In this document: in pieces, positions 24,547 to 35,091 of the stretch
Layout of the letters: every line of letters starts with the position of its first letter
Position numbering within the stretch: position 1 is the first letter of the stretch
Source: Mycolicibacterium vulneris
GTDB taxonomy: Bacteria > Actinomycetota > Actinomycetes > Mycobacteriales > Mycobacteriaceae
DNA: 64,000 bases
Direction: 5' to 3'
Assembly: GCF_002104765.1 (NCBI RefSeq)
Contig: NZ_NCXM01000007.1
Coordinates: 62,001 to 126,000 of the forward strand
Program-made: the position numbers and the translations under genes
The notes under the pieces: generated by a model
What the model saw: only the letters and a program-made list of their open reading frames with translations
Told to the model about the DNA's origin: nothing
The model's database searches: none

Positions 24547-25128
24547 GTGCCCAAGGTCAGCGAGGACCATCTGGCGGCTCGACGCCGCCAGATCCTCGAC
24601 GGCGCCCGCCGATGCTTCGCCGAATACGGCTACGAGCAAGCGACGGTGCGCCGGCTGGAGAAGGCGATCGGGATGTCGCGCGGCGCGATCTTCCACCACT
24701 TCCGGGACAAGGACGCGCTGTTTTTCGCCCTTGCCCACGAGGACGCCGAGCGGATGGCCGACGTGGCTTCCCGCGCGGGACTCATCCAGGTGATGCGCGA
24801 CATGCTGGCCGCGCCGGACCAGTTCGACTGGCTGGCCACCAGATTGGAGATCGCGCGCAAGCTGCGCAACGATTCCGCGTTCAGCCGGGGATGGGCGGAA
24901 CGTTCGGCCGAGCTGGCGGCGGCGACCACCGATCGGTTGCGCCGGCAGACGGAGGCGCACCGGGTGCGCGACGACGTGCCCGGCGACGTGCTGCAGTGCT
25001 ATCTGGAACTGGTGCTCGACGGCCTGGTGGCCCGGTCGGCGTCCGGCGAGGACCCGCAGCGCCTATCCGCGGTCCTGGACCTGGTGGAAAACTCGGTACG
25101 CCGCAACGACTCTGAGAAGCGATCGTAA
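24547..25128 (+). CDS. acnR: TetR-family repressor of aconitase (AcnR), Rv1474c orthologue
   Basis: 193 residues starting with GTG. N-terminal TetR HTH: RRRQILDGARRCFAEYGYEQATVRRLEKAIGMSRGAIFHHFRDKDALF (described over residues 12-60). The C-terminal ligand domain has no diagnostic motif. Position directly after acn, and an operator of AcnR type before acn, match the C. glutamicum acn-acnR arrangement, in which AcnR represses acn in response to citrate/aconitate and metal. It ends at a strong hairpin shared with the convergent gene. Confidence 0.9.
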   Translation: MPKVSEDHLAARRRQILDGARRCFAEYGYEQATVRRLEKAIGMSRGAIFHHFRDKDALFFALAHEDAERMADVASRAGLIQVMRDMLAAPDQFDWLATRLEIARKLRNDSAFSRGWAERSAELAAATTDRLRRQTEAHRVRDDVPGDVLQCYLELVLDGLVARSASGEDPQRLSAVLDLVENSVRRNDSEKRS

Positions 25129-25166
25129 CGTCACTGCGAACAAGGGGACGTGATTTCGCAGTGACG
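25129..25166. terminator. Bidirectional hairpin between acnR and the small HTH gene
   Basis: CGTCACTGCGAA (25129-25140) and TTCGCAGTGACG (25155-25166) form a perfect 12-bp inverted repeat with a 14-nt loop. It fills exactly the 38 bp between the two convergent stop codons, so it can terminate both transcripts. Confidence 0.7.
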
Positions 25167-25376
25167 CTACGCCGGCGCGACCTTGGCGGTCCGGTTGGGC
25201 CCGCCGCGGCTGCGCATCGTGGTGCCCGACTCCCGCAGCAAGCTATGAATCGACCCGTACGACCTGCCGGTCTTCGCAACGAGGCTGCGGATGCTGGCGC
25301 CGCCTTCGTAGGCGTGGCGCAGCTCGTCCAACAACTGGTCGCGCGTCTTGGCCGACCTTTGCAGTGCTCTCTTCAT
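25167..25376 (-). CDS. Small helix-turn-helix protein, Rv1473A orthologue
   Basis: 69 residues from the ATG at 25376, preceded by GGAGGAG; the open frame reaches a TTG-like start 33 nt earlier without a binding site. The sequence is basic, with LLDELRHAYEGGASIRSLVAKTGRSYGSIHSLLRESG, a recruitment-type HTH at about residues 12-50. The ABC-F gene stop lies upstream on the same strand. Probably a DNA-binding regulator of its own region or of the ABC-F gene. Target unknown. Confidence 0.75.
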   Translation of the reverse strand: MKRALQRSAKTRDQLLDELRHAYEGGASIRSLVAKTGRSYGSIHSLLRESGTTMRSRGGPNRTAKVAPA

Positions 25377-25469
25377 GGCTCCTCCGACGCGGGACACGAT
25401 CGCAAGCACCCAGAGTAAGAAGCCGCTGTCAGTAGCGGGCCGATTTCGCCAAATCGCCTGCGAAGTCGT

Positions 25470-25515
25470 GGCGATCGCGAGCGCGGCGCAGCCGGGCGAA
25501 GCGGGTCGCCGCCAT
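25470..25515 (-). repeat. 46-bp intergenic repeat, copy 2
   Basis: Minus-strand copy of the element at 10823-10868, 43 of 46 positions identical. As in copy 1 it begins 4-5 nt after the stop codon of the preceding gene in the same orientation (here the ABC-F gene). The shared position suggests a role at mRNA 3' ends, or a dispersed mobile element that inserts there. Confidence 0.8.
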
Positions 25516-25519
25516 TAAC

Positions 25520-27157
25520 TCAGGCGAGCTCGATGAGATCCCGGTATTCGTCGGACCAGAAGTCCTCGGTGCCGTCGGGCAACAGCACGACGCGCTGCGG
25601 GTCGAGCGCCTCGGCGGCACCCGGGTCGTGCGTCACCAACACCACCGCGCCCTGGTAAGTGCGCAGCGCGTCGAGCACCTGCTCGCGCGAGGCCGGGTCG
25701 AGGTTGTTCGTCGGCTCGTCGAGCAGCAGCACGTTGGCGGTCGAGGCCACCAAACCGGCCAGCGCGAGCCGAGTCTTCTCGCCGCCGGACAGGGTGCCCG
25801 CCGGCTGGTCGAGCTGGGGGCCGCTGAACATGAACGCGCCCAACAGGCCGCGCAGGTCCTGCTCGCCCGAATCCGGTGCGGCGTGGCGGATGTTCTCCCA
25901 CACGGTCGCGTCGTTGTCGAGCGTGTCGTGCTCCTGGGCGAAGTAGCCGATCCGCAGCCCGTGCCCGGGCTCGAGTCCCCCGGTGTCGGGCGCCTCGGTG
26001 CCGGCCAGGATTCTCAGCAGGGTGGTCTTTCCCGCGCCGTTGAGGCCCAGCACCACCACCCGCGAGCCGCGGTCGATCGCCAGGTCGACACCGGTGAACA
26101 CCTCCAGCGACCCGTAGGACTTGCTCAGCCCGGTCGCCACCAGCGGCGTGCGCCCGCACGCGGCCGGGTTGGGGAACTTGATGCGGGCCACCTTGTCGGC
26201 CACCCGCTCGTCGTCGAGCGCGGCCATCATCCGGTCGGCACGGCGCAACATGTTTTGCGCGGCAACGGCTTTGGTGGCCTTCGCGCCGAGCTTGGCAGCC
26301 TGCGAGCGCAGCGCGGTGGCCTTGCGTTCGGCGTTGGCGCGTTCGCGGCGCCGGCGCTGCTCGTCGGTGGACCGCGCGTCGAGGTATTTCTGCCACGTCA
26401 TGTTGTAGACGTCGACCTCGCCGCGCACCGCGTCCAGGAACCACACCCGGTTGACGACGTCGGCGAGCAGTTCGACGTTGTGGCTGATGATCACCAGCCC
26501 GCCGGTGTGCGCGCGCAGGAAGTCGCGCAGCCAGCCGATGGAGTCCGCGTCCAGGTGGTTGGTGGGCTCGTCGAGCAGCAACGTGGTCGACGAACCCGAC
26601 ATCCCCGCGCCGCCCTCGGATGCGGCGAACAAGATGCGGGCCAGCTCCACCCGGCGGCGCTGCCCACCGGACAGCGTCCGCAGCTGCTGCGTCAGCACCC
26701 GTTCGGGCAGGCCGAGACTCGCGCAGATGCGGCTCGCTTCACTTTCCGCCCCATAGCCGCCCAGGGCGACGAAACGCTCCTCCAGCTGCCCGTACCGGCG
26801 GATCGCGCGGTCGCGGGCGTCGTCGTCGGCGACCTCGGCCATCAACGCCTGCTGCTTTTCCAGGTCGGTCAGCAACACGTCGAGCCCGCGCGCTGACAGC
26901 ACCCGGTCGCGGGCCAGCACGTCGAGGTCGCCCTCTTTGGGATCCTGTGGCAGATAACCGATTTCGCCGGCACGGTTGATCGCGCCCGCGTAGGGCTCGG
27001 TCTCGCCCGCCAGGATGCGCAGCGTGGTGGTCTTACCGGCGCCGTTGCGGCCCACCAGCCCGATGCGGTCACCGGGCTGCACGCGCAGGTCGGGACCGTC
27101 CGGGGAGAGCAGGATGCGCGCACCAGCGCGGACCTCGAGGTCCGTGGCCGTGATCAC
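25520..27157 (-). CDS. ABC-F family ATPase, Rv1473 orthologue
   Basis: 545 residues, two ABC cassettes and no membrane segments. Walker A: GRNGAGKTTT (near 36) and GLNGAGKTTL (near 350). Signature motifs: LSGGQRRRVELAR and LSGGEKTRLALAG. A charged linker with many Arg/Lys/Ala residues joins them (about 240-310). ABC-F proteins bind the ribosomal E site to aid translation or displace antibiotics; Rv1473 has been linked to macrolide tolerance. Which of these applies cannot be read from sequence. It begins 27 nt after echA12. Confidence 0.93.
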   Translation of the reverse strand: MITATDLEVRAGARILLSPDGPDLRVQPGDRIGLVGRNGAGKTTTLRILAGETEPYAGAINRAGEIGYLPQDPKEGDLDVLARDRVLSARGLDVLLTDLEKQQALMAEVADDDARDRAIRRYGQLEERFVALGGYGAESEASRICASLGLPERVLTQQLRTLSGGQRRRVELARILFAASEGGAGMSGSSTTLLLDEPTNHLDADSIGWLRDFLRAHTGGLVIISHNVELLADVVNRVWFLDAVRGEVDVYNMTWQKYLDARSTDEQRRRRERANAERKATALRSQAAKLGAKATKAVAAQNMLRRADRMMAALDDERVADKVARIKFPNPAACGRTPLVATGLSKSYGSLEVFTGVDLAIDRGSRVVVLGLNGAGKTTLLRILAGTEAPDTGGLEPGHGLRIGYFAQEHDTLDNDATVWENIRHAAPDSGEQDLRGLLGAFMFSGPQLDQPAGTLSGGEKTRLALAGLVASTANVLLLDEPTNNLDPASREQVLDALRTYQGAVVLVTHDPGAAEALDPQRVVLLPDGTEDFWSDEYRDLIELA

Positions 27158-27184
27158 GATCGCTCTCCTTGTGTGAAAAGACGC

Positions 27185-27994
27185 CTATTTGTCGTCGGTG
27201 AACACCGGTGGTCGTCGTTCTGCGCGCGCGGCAACCGCTTCTTCGAAGTTGGCGGTGAGCAGGCGGACGAAAAGCTGTCCCAAGCCTTCGGCTTGCATGT
27301 GCCCTTCCAGGCTACCGGCGTCCAGTCCACTCCACAGCGTGCGCTTGGTCAACTCGATGCCCGGCCGCGAGAAGGCCGCTATGCGCGCGGCGATGGCGTA
27401 GCAGGTGTCCAGCAGCTGCTCCTCGGGCACCTGGCAGGACACCAGCCCGATGCGCTCGGCCTCTTCGGCGGTGATGTCGCGACCAGTCAGCATGATCTCG
27501 AAGGCGCGCGACGAGCCGATGGCCCGCGGCAGCAGATAGGACAACCCCAGCTCGCTGGCGGTCAGCCCGTTGTTGATGCCGGCGGCGCGGAAGTACGCGC
27601 TGGTCGAGGCCACCCGGATGTCGGCGGCCAGGGCCAGACACAGGCCGCCGCCGATGGCGGGGCCGTTGACCGCGGCGATCACCGGTTGGTGCAGCCGGCG
27701 CAGCGCCAGGATGACCTCGTCGAGGATCTCCATGGAGCGCAGCGCGTAGGTCGGGCGGGTCAGCCCTTCGACGTGGGGCACGGAGCCCGCGGACTTGTGA
27801 TCGGCGCCGGAGGAGAAGCCTCGACCGGCCCCGGTCAGCACGACCACCCGCACCGAATTGTCGTAGGTGACCTTTTCCAGGGCCTCCTTGAGCGGGAGCA
27901 TGACGTCGAACGCCATGGAATTCATCCGCTCGGGCCGATTCAGGGTTATCAGCGCGACGCCGGGCCGCGGGTGATCTACCAGTACCAAACTCAC
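27185..27994 (-). CDS. echA12: Enoyl-CoA hydratase/isomerase family protein EchA12
   Basis: 269 residues with GTG start. Crotonase fold: LITLNRPERMNSM near the start, the oxyanion-hole segments GFSSGADHKS (near 60) and AAVNGPAIGGGLCLALAADIR (near 105-125). Aligned by eye to rat crotonase, the two catalytic glutamates (Glu144, Glu164) fall on Cys and Gly/Ala, so hydratase activity is doubtful and another crotonase reaction is possible. TAGGTT lies 6 nt before the GTG. It is upstream of the ABC-F gene and downstream of the thioredoxin gene. Confidence 0.88.
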   Translation of the reverse strand: MSLVLVDHPRPGVALITLNRPERMNSMAFDVMLPLKEALEKVTYDNSVRVVVLTGAGRGFSSGADHKSAGSVPHVEGLTRPTYALRSMEILDEVILALRRLHQPVIAAVNGPAIGGGLCLALAADIRVASTSAYFRAAGINNGLTASELGLSYLLPRAIGSSRAFEIMLTGRDITAEEAERIGLVSCQVPEEQLLDTCYAIAARIAAFSRPGIELTKRTLWSGLDAGSLEGHMQAEGLGQLFVRLLTANFEEAVAARAERRPPVFTDDK

Positions 27995-28000
27995 CCATGC

Positions 28001-28006
28001 AACCTA
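28001..28006 (-). promoter_or_regulatory. Predicted -10 element of echA12
   Basis: TAGGTT on the minus strand, 6 nt before the GTG at 27994, predicts a leaderless echA12 transcript independent of the upstream thioredoxin gene. Confidence 0.5.
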
Positions 28007-28049
28007 GCGCGTAGCTAACCATGGTTCTGCGCGCAGCGCGGCGTCGGGC

Positions 28050-28403
28050 CTATTCGGCTTGCTCGGCCTCGGCGGCCTCGACGTCGAAGGCGCGAACTTG
28101 CTGGACCAGGTCCTCCAGGGCGGCAGGCGGCAGGGCACCGGGCTGGTTGAACAGCAGTTTGCCCTTCTTGAACGCCATCAGCGTCGGGATGGACCGGATC
28201 TGGGCCGCCGCGGCCAGCTGTTGTTCGGCCTCGGTGTCGACTTTGGCGTGCACGATGTCGGGGTGTTTCTCCGCCGACGCCTGGAAAGTGGGACCGAACT
28301 GGCGGCATGGGCCGCACCAGGACGCCCAGAAGTCGACGAGCACGATGTCGTTGCCCTCGATGGTTTCGTTGAACTTCTCAGCTGTGAGATCAAGTGTTGT
28401 CAC
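28050..28403 (-). CDS. trxB1: Thioredoxin, Rv1471 orthologue
   Basis: 117 residues from the GTG at 28403; a longer open frame (to 28484) adds 27 residues without similarity. It is a single thioredoxin domain with the active site WASWCGPCR near residue 30 and the cis-proline IRSIPT. In M. tuberculosis this gene, despite the name trxB1, encodes a thioredoxin rather than a reductase; there a second thioredoxin (trxA, Rv1470) and ctpD lie next to it, both absent here. It reduces cytosolic disulfides with thioredoxin reductase. The 186-bp gap to fadE15 holds divergent promoters but no clear element. Confidence 0.9.
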   Translation of the reverse strand: MTTLDLTAEKFNETIEGNDIVLVDFWASWCGPCRQFGPTFQASAEKHPDIVHAKVDTEAEQQLAAAAQIRSIPTLMAFKKGKLLFNQPGALPPAALEDLVQQVRAFDVEAAEAEQAE

Positions 28404-28589
28404 ATTTGCCGTAACGCCCGGCGCCGACCCGATGTTCCCCGGTACACCAGGACTTCGGAAGCCGGCTGTCGACGCGCGGAGCAACTACCGCCTGCCGGAC
28501 CGGCGCTGGTTACGGTTGCGTACGTTTTCCCGCGTCCGACAGACTGGGCCTGACGATCCGCCGCCTCGAGGACCAGTGAAGGAATCGCG

Positions 28590-30416
28590 TTGGGCCACTA
28601 CATCGCAAACGTTCGTGATATCGAGTTCAACCTTTTCGAAGTGCTCGATGTCGGCGCCGTTTTGGGCACCGGCGGCTACAGCGACCTCGACGCGGACACG
28701 GTCAAAACGATATTGGCCGAAGCCGCTCGCCTCGCCGAAGGTCCGGTGGCCGAATCCTTCGCCTTCGCCGACCGCAATCCGCCGGTGTTCGATCCGGCCG
28801 AGCACAAAATCACGGTGCCCGACGAGTTGGCCAAGACGGTGGCGGCGCTCAAGGAGGCCGGCTGGTGGCGGCTGGGCATGGCCGAAGAGATCGGCGGGAT
28901 GCCCGCCCCGCCGCCGCTGGCGTGGGCGGTCAACGAAATGCTCATCTGCGCCAACCCGTCGGCGAACTTCTTTTGCCTGGGCCCGTTCATGTCTCAGGCG
29001 TTGTATGTCGAGGGCAACGAGCAGCAGCGGCAATGGGCCGCGCAGGGCGTGGAGCGGGGCTGGGCGGCCACCATGGTGCTCACCGAACCCGACGCGGGCT
29101 CCGACGTCGGCGCCGGCCGCGCCAAAGCCATCCAACAACCCGACGGCACCTGGCACATCGAGGGCGTGAAACGCTTCATCTCCGGCGGCGACGTGGGCGA
29201 TACCGCCGAGAACATCTTCCATCTGGTGCTGGCCCGCCCGGAGGGCGCCGGACCGGGCACCAAGGGGCTGAGCCTGTTCTACGTACCCAACTTCCTGTTC
29301 GACCCCGACACCTTCGAACTCGGCCCCCGCAACGGCGTTTACGTCACCGGGGTGGAACACAAGATGGGCATCAAGTCCTCCCCCACGTGCGAATTGACTT
29401 TCGGCGCAACGGATGTGCCCGCCGTCGGATACCTGGTCGGCGATGTGCACCGGGGCATCGCGCAGATGTTCACCGTGATCGAGCAGGCGCGCATGACGAT
29501 TGGCGTCAAAGCCGCCGGCACGCTGTCCACCGGTTACCTGAACGCGCTGGCCTTCGCCAAGGAGCGGGTGCAGGGTGCGGACCTGACGCAGATGTCCGAC
29601 AAGACCGCGCCGCGGGTCACGATCATCCACCATCCCGACGTGCGCCGCAGCCTGATGACCCAGAAGGCATACGCGGAGGGGCTGCGCGCGCTGTACATGT
29701 ACGCCGCCGCACATCAGGATGACGCTGTGGCCCAAAGCGTTTCGGGTGCCGATCCCGAGATGGCGCACCGCATCGACGATCTGCTGCTGCCGATCGTCAA
29801 GGGGGTCAGCTCGGAGCGGGCCTATGAGGTGCTGACCGAGTCGCTGCAGACGCTGGGTGGTTCGGGGTTTCTCCAGGACTATCCACTCGAGCAGTACATC
29901 CGCGATTCCAAGATCGACTCGCTCTACGAGGGCACCACCGCCATCCAGGCGCTCGACTTCTTCTTCCGCAAGATCGTGCGGGACCGGGGCCAGGCCCTGC
30001 AGTTCTTGACGACTCAGATCACCGCGACCATCGACGACTGCGACGAGGCGCTCAAGCCCATTGCCCAGCTGGTGCAGACCGCGTATGACGATGTCACGGC
30101 GATGACGGGCGCGCTGACCGGCTATCTGATGTCGGCGGCCCAACACGCAGAAGAGATCTACAAGGTGGGGCTGGGCTCGGTGCGCTATCTGCTCGCGGTC
30201 GGCGATCTGCTGATCGGCTGGCTGTTGCTGGTGCAGGCCGGCATCGCGGCGCGCGCGCTGGCCGAGGGCGCCGGGAATGACGAAGCCTTCTATCGGGGCA
30301 AGATCGCGACCGCGGGGTTCTTCGCCAAAAACATGCTGCCGAAGCTCACCTCGCTGCGCGGCGTCATCGAGGCCATCGACGACGACATCATGAAGGTGGC
30401 CGAAGAGTCGTTCTGA
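28590..30416 (+). CDS. fadE15: Acyl-CoA dehydrogenase FadE15
   Basis: 608 residues, TTG start with AAGGAA upstream; M. tuberculosis FadE15 has 609. It belongs to the long acyl-CoA dehydrogenase subfamily with an extra C-terminal helical domain (about 470-608). FAD-binding motifs [13 protein letters not shown] (near 165) and KRFISGGD are visible, with the catalytic Glu in [13 protein letters not shown] near 450. It introduces the first double bond in fatty acyl-CoA beta-oxidation; natural substrate unknown. It is divergent from trxB1 and followed 67 nt later by a secreted protein gene. Confidence 0.95.
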   Translation: MGHYIANVRDIEFNLFEVLDVGAVLGTGGYSDLDADTVKTILAEAARLAEGPVAESFAFADRNPPVFDPAEHKITVPDELAKTVAALKEAGWWRLGMAEEIGGMPAPPPLAWAVNEMLICANPSANFFCLGPFMSQALYVEGNEQQRQWAAQGVERGWAATMVLTEPDAGSDVGAGRAKAIQQPDGTWHIEGVKRFISGGDVGDTAENIFHLVLARPEGAGPGTKGLSLFYVPNFLFDPDTFELGPRNGVYVTGVEHKMGIKSSPTCELTFGATDVPAVGYLVGDVHRGIAQMFTVIEQARMTIGVKAAGTLSTGYLNALAFAKERVQGADLTQMSDKTAPRVTIIHHPDVRRSLMTQKAYAEGLRALYMYAAAHQDDAVAQSVSGADPEMAHRIDDLLLPIVKGVSSERAYEVLTESLQTLGGSGFLQDYPLEQYIRDSKIDSLYEGTTAIQALDFFFRKIVRDRGQALQFLTTQITATIDDCDEALKPIAQLVQTAYDDVTAMTGALTGYLMSAAQHAEEIYKVGLGSVRYLLAVGDLLIGWLLLVQAGIAARALAEGAGNDEAFYRGKIATAGFFAKNMLPKLTSLRGVIEAIDDDIMKVAEESF

Positions 30417-30428
30417 ACGCGGCAGATA

Positions 30429-30448
30429 CACAGGTTAGGCACAGGTTA
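30429..30448 (+). promoter_or_regulatory. Direct repeat CACAGGTTA upstream of the DUF5666 lipoprotein gene
   Basis: Two perfect 9-bp copies, at 30429-30437 and 30440-30448, with an 11-bp period. The period and the CACAG core recall PhoP-type sites (TCACAGC repeats), but the flanking bases differ. It lies 36 bp before the ATG. Confidence 0.4.
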
Positions 30449-30483
30449 AACGGGTAAACCATGACGTTGTCTTCAACCGACGA

Positions 30484-31281
30484 ATGGAGAAAACGTTGAT
30501 CTCTGCCAGCTGTCACCTGCCCCGGCTCACTCGCTTTGCGGTATTCGCCGTCGCGGGGGCCACCGCATTGTCCCTGTCCGCCTGCGGCTCTTCGAACAAG
30601 TCCAATCCCCCGTCCACGTCCACGTCCACCTCAACCTCGACGTCCGTCGTCACGTCGACAACCACGTCGCCCACCCCTAACGCCGAAGCGCGGGTCAGCG
30701 GCCTGATCGCCTCGGTGGCGGGCAACTCCATTCAGGTCACCAAAGAAGACAACGCGACCGCCTCGGTCAACTTCACCTCCACCACCAAGATCACCGAGGC
30801 CGTGCCGGCGGGCCTGCCCGACGTCACCCCGGGCAGCTGCGTCAGTGTGAAGCCGACGAAGGAATCGGCGCCCGGGCAGTCGGTCACCGCCGCGTCGGTG
30901 AAGATCAGCGAATCCGTGAACGGCGCCTGCCCCAAGCCGCCGCAGAACTCACCCGGTGCTTCCACCACTACGCCGCCGTCGCAGGCGCCCGCGAAGCCGG
31001 CCTGGGTCCGGGGTTCGGTGGCATCGGTGTCTGGCAACACCATCAACCTGACCAACACGGATCCCAGCGGCAATACCACGCAAACGACCGTGACGGTCGA
31101 CGACAAGACCAAATACACCAAGCAGTCGTCCGCGAACACCGACGCCATCACGCCGGGCAAATGCCTGTCCGCGCGCGGAACTCAGGACAACGGCGGCGCG
31201 CTGCAAGCGACGAGCATCAACCTACGACCGGCCGTCGACGGCAAATGCGGCAAGCCCAAGGAGCCTGGCCAGGGGCACTGA
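30484..31281 (+). CDS. Secreted lipoprotein with two DUF5666-type repeats
   Basis: 265 residues from the ATG at 30484; a TTG at 30496 has GGAG at ideal spacing and is an equally good start. A signal peptide ends in the lipobox LSAC (Cys near 33), then a Ser/Thr-rich stretch (about 38-62). Two copies of a small beta-rich domain follow (about 65-150 and 168-258), each with a G(S/L)xASVxGNxIxxT start and a D(V/A)ITPGxC motif and a closing GxC. This matches the DUF5666 family of presumed OB-like extracellular domains. Function unknown. A paralogue follows. Confidence 0.8.
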   Translation: MEKTLISASCHLPRLTRFAVFAVAGATALSLSACGSSNKSNPPSTSTSTSTSTSVVTSTTTSPTPNAEARVSGLIASVAGNSIQVTKEDNATASVNFTSTTKITEAVPAGLPDVTPGSCVSVKPTKESAPGQSVTAASVKISESVNGACPKPPQNSPGASTTTPPSQAPAKPAWVRGSVASVSGNTINLTNTDPSGNTTQTTVTVDDKTKYTKQSSANTDAITPGKCLSARGTQDNGGALQATSINLRPAVDGKCGKPKEPGQGH

Positions 31282-31310
31282 CTCTGGCTCGGGCCACCTG
31301 AGATGCCGTC

Positions 31311-31351
31311 ACTCCCGCCGGGCGCGGCGCGAACCCGCGCCCGGCGGGAGT
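31311..31351 (+). terminator. Strong hairpin between the DUF5666 paralogues
   Basis: Arms 31311-31326 and 31336-31351 are a perfect 16-bp inverted repeat (ACTCCCGCCGGGCGCG and its complement) with a 9-nt loop. It lacks a T tract but would be very stable, and it separates two paralogous genes on the same strand. Confidence 0.65.
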
Positions 31352-31384
31352 AAGTGCTCAGGGCGGCGAAACGTTTGATCGGAG

Positions 31385-32173
31385 ATGAGTTCTGTGCCAG
31401 CCATATCGCTGAAAACCCGGCGGACGCAGATCGCGCTCGGCGTCGTTGTGGCTTTCGTCGCGCTGTGTGTCGCCATGTGCGGCCCCTCGCACGACACGTC
31501 GACCAGCAGCGCCCCGCCGGCCGTCACGGCGGTCCCGCCCAGCGCAGCCCCCCGCGCCGCACCGCCGCCGGCGCCCGCGCCACCTCCGGTCGGCAAGGAC
31601 TATGTCGAGGGCATGGTGCAGTCGAATTCGAACGGCACGATCGGGCTTCGTACGCGATCCGGCTCGGCGACGGTGGACTACACACCGCAGACCAGGGTCA
31701 TGGACGTCACCCCGGCGAAGCTGACCGATGTGACGCCCGGCAGTTGCGTGAATGTCAAAGCCACCCCGCAGAGCGCACCGCCCTCCGGGGCTCCAGCTCC
31801 CGGCGGGCCGCCTCCCGGCCCGATCACCGCGCAGGCCGTGACGGTCACGCAGTCCGCGGACGGTAAGTGCCCGCCGCCGGCCGGCTTCTACGGCACCGTG
31901 GCCTCGGTGACGGGCAACACGATCGCCGTCACCGGCCTGGGCCCCGGCGGCCAGGGCGCGGCTACCAACGTGACCGTCGCCGACTCGACCTCATACCAGC
32001 GGCAGACGCCGTCGGACACCGAGGCGATCACGAACGGTAAATGCATTGGGGCCCAAGGCACTCAAGACGGTGGGGCCCTGCACGCGACGATGATCAGTGT
32101 GGAGGCGTGCCCACCCATGGGGCGCCCGCACCCGCACCTGCACCTGCCGCACCTCCCGCACATCCACCTCTAG
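31385..32173 (+). CDS. Exported DUF5666-type protein with histidine-rich tail
   Basis: 262 residues from the ATG at 31385; a GTG at 31394 has GGAG at better spacing and may be the true start. One N-terminal hydrophobic segment (about 17-36) with no canonical lipobox (VAMC) suggests a membrane anchor or signal peptide. A Pro/Ala-rich linker (about 45-75) is followed by two DUF5666-type repeats (about 76-160 and 165-240) sharing VTPGSC and NGKC motifs with the preceding gene. The last 18 residues (GRPHPHLHLPHLPHIHL) hold six histidines alternating with Pro/Leu, which may bind metal. Function unknown. Confidence 0.78.
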   Translation: MSSVPAISLKTRRTQIALGVVVAFVALCVAMCGPSHDTSTSSAPPAVTAVPPSAAPRAAPPPAPAPPPVGKDYVEGMVQSNSNGTIGLRTRSGSATVDYTPQTRVMDVTPAKLTDVTPGSCVNVKATPQSAPPSGAPAPGGPPPGPITAQAVTVTQSADGKCPPPAGFYGTVASVTGNTIAVTGLGPGGQGAATNVTVADSTSYQRQTPSDTEAITNGKCIGAQGTQDGGALHATMISVEACPPMGRPHPHLHLPHLPHIHL

Positions 32174-32225
32174 GGACGCGGGAAGCCGCAGCGCGCCAAA
32201 GCGCTAAAAGGCCGAAAAGCCGGAC

Positions 32226-32573
32226 TCAGACGGTGAAACCGAGGGCGCGCAGCTGCTCGCGGCCGTCCTCGGTGATCTTGTCCGGACCCCACGGCGGGTT
32301 CCACACCCAGTTGATCCGCAGGTCGTCGACCAGACCGGCGCCCACCAGCGCGCTGCGGGACTGATCTTCGATGACGTCGGTCAGCGGGCAGGCGGCCGAG
32401 GTCAGCGTCATGTCGATCAGGGCGACCGTTCCCTCGTCGCCGTCTTCGACGTTCAGCCCGTAGACGAGTCCCAGATCGACGACGTTGATGCCGAGTTCGG
32501 GGTCGACGACGTCACGCATCGCCTCCTCGAGGTCGGCAAGGAATTCTTCACCCTGCGCGGTGGTTTCGCTCAT
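32226..32573 (-). CDS. sufT: MIP18-family (DUF59) Fe-S assembly protein SufT, Rv1466 orthologue
   Basis: 115 residues from the ATG at 32573, the same length as Rv1466, with AGGAGG upstream. The MIP18/DUF59 core is clear: VDPELGINVVDLGLVYGL (near 23-40), then TSAACPLTDVI with a conserved Cys, and WNPPWGPDKITEDGREQLRALGF at the end. SufT-type proteins help maturation of Fe-S proteins. It is last of the suf operon, overlapping sufU by 26 nt. Confidence 0.93.
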   Translation of the reverse strand: MSETTAQGEEFLADLEEAMRDVVDPELGINVVDLGLVYGLNVEDGDEGTVALIDMTLTSAACPLTDVIEDQSRSALVGAGLVDDLRINWVWNPPWGPDKITEDGREQLRALGFTV

Positions 32574-33042
32574 CTGTGACCTCCTCGAAGTCTGCTTCCT
32601 GGTCCGAACACGCTTTGGCCAGAGCATCTTTGAACGCCATCCAGCCCAATAGCGCGCATTTCACCCGCGCCGGGTATTTGGCCACCCCGGCAAACGCGAT
32701 CCCGTCGCCCAGCACGTCCTCGTCACCCTCGACGGTGCCGCGCGAGGACACCATCTCGGTGAACGCGGTGATGGTCTTGAGCGCCTCGCCGACGCTTTGA
32801 CCGATCACCTGCTGGGTGAGCACCGAGGTCGCGGCCTGGCTGATGGAGCAGCCCTGCCCGTCATAGGACACGTCGGCGACGGTCTCGCCGTCCTCGGACA
32901 GCGCCACCCGCAGGGTGACCTCGTCACCGCAGACGGGGTTGACGTGAAACACCTCGGCGCCGAACGGCTCCCGCAGCCCCCGGTGCTGCGGGTGCTTGTA
33001 GTGATCCAGGATCACGTCCTGATACATCTGCTCGAGACGCAA
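32548..33042 (-). CDS. sufU: SufU, sulfur-transfer protein / zinc-dependent sulfurtransferase
   Basis: 164 residues, IscU-like. Conserved cysteines lie in NPVCGDEV (near 38), GQGCSISQAA (near 64) and VKCALLGW (near 128), with Asp40 of CGDE, the zinc ligands of Gram-positive-type SufU. It takes persulfide from SufS and passes it to SufBCD. The start is 2 nt after the sufS stop, and the 3' end overlaps sufT. Confidence 0.95.
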   Translation of the reverse strand: MRLEQMYQDVILDHYKHPQHRGLREPFGAEVFHVNPVCGDEVTLRVALSEDGETVADVSYDGQGCSISQAATSVLTQQVIGQSVGEALKTITAFTEMVSSRGTVEGDEDVLGDGIAFAGVAKYPARVKCALLGWMAFKDALAKACSDQEADFEEVTDERNHRAG

Positions 33043-33044
33043 TG

Positions 33045-35087
<2,043 letters not shown>

Positions 35088-35091
<4 letters not shown>

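Noticed and set aside
28485..30431. A 648-residue open frame antisense to fadE15
   Set aside because: FadE15 is unmistakable on the plus strand. The antisense translation is low-complexity with no recognisable domain.
31505..31605. Proline/alanine-rich repeat-like stretch
   Set aside because: It is the linker of the second DUF5666 protein, not a DNA repeat element.
32174..32225. Hairpin between the second DUF5666 gene and sufT
   Set aside because: Only short imperfect stems (such as GGC/GCC) are visible in this 52-bp convergent gap; not enough to call a terminator.
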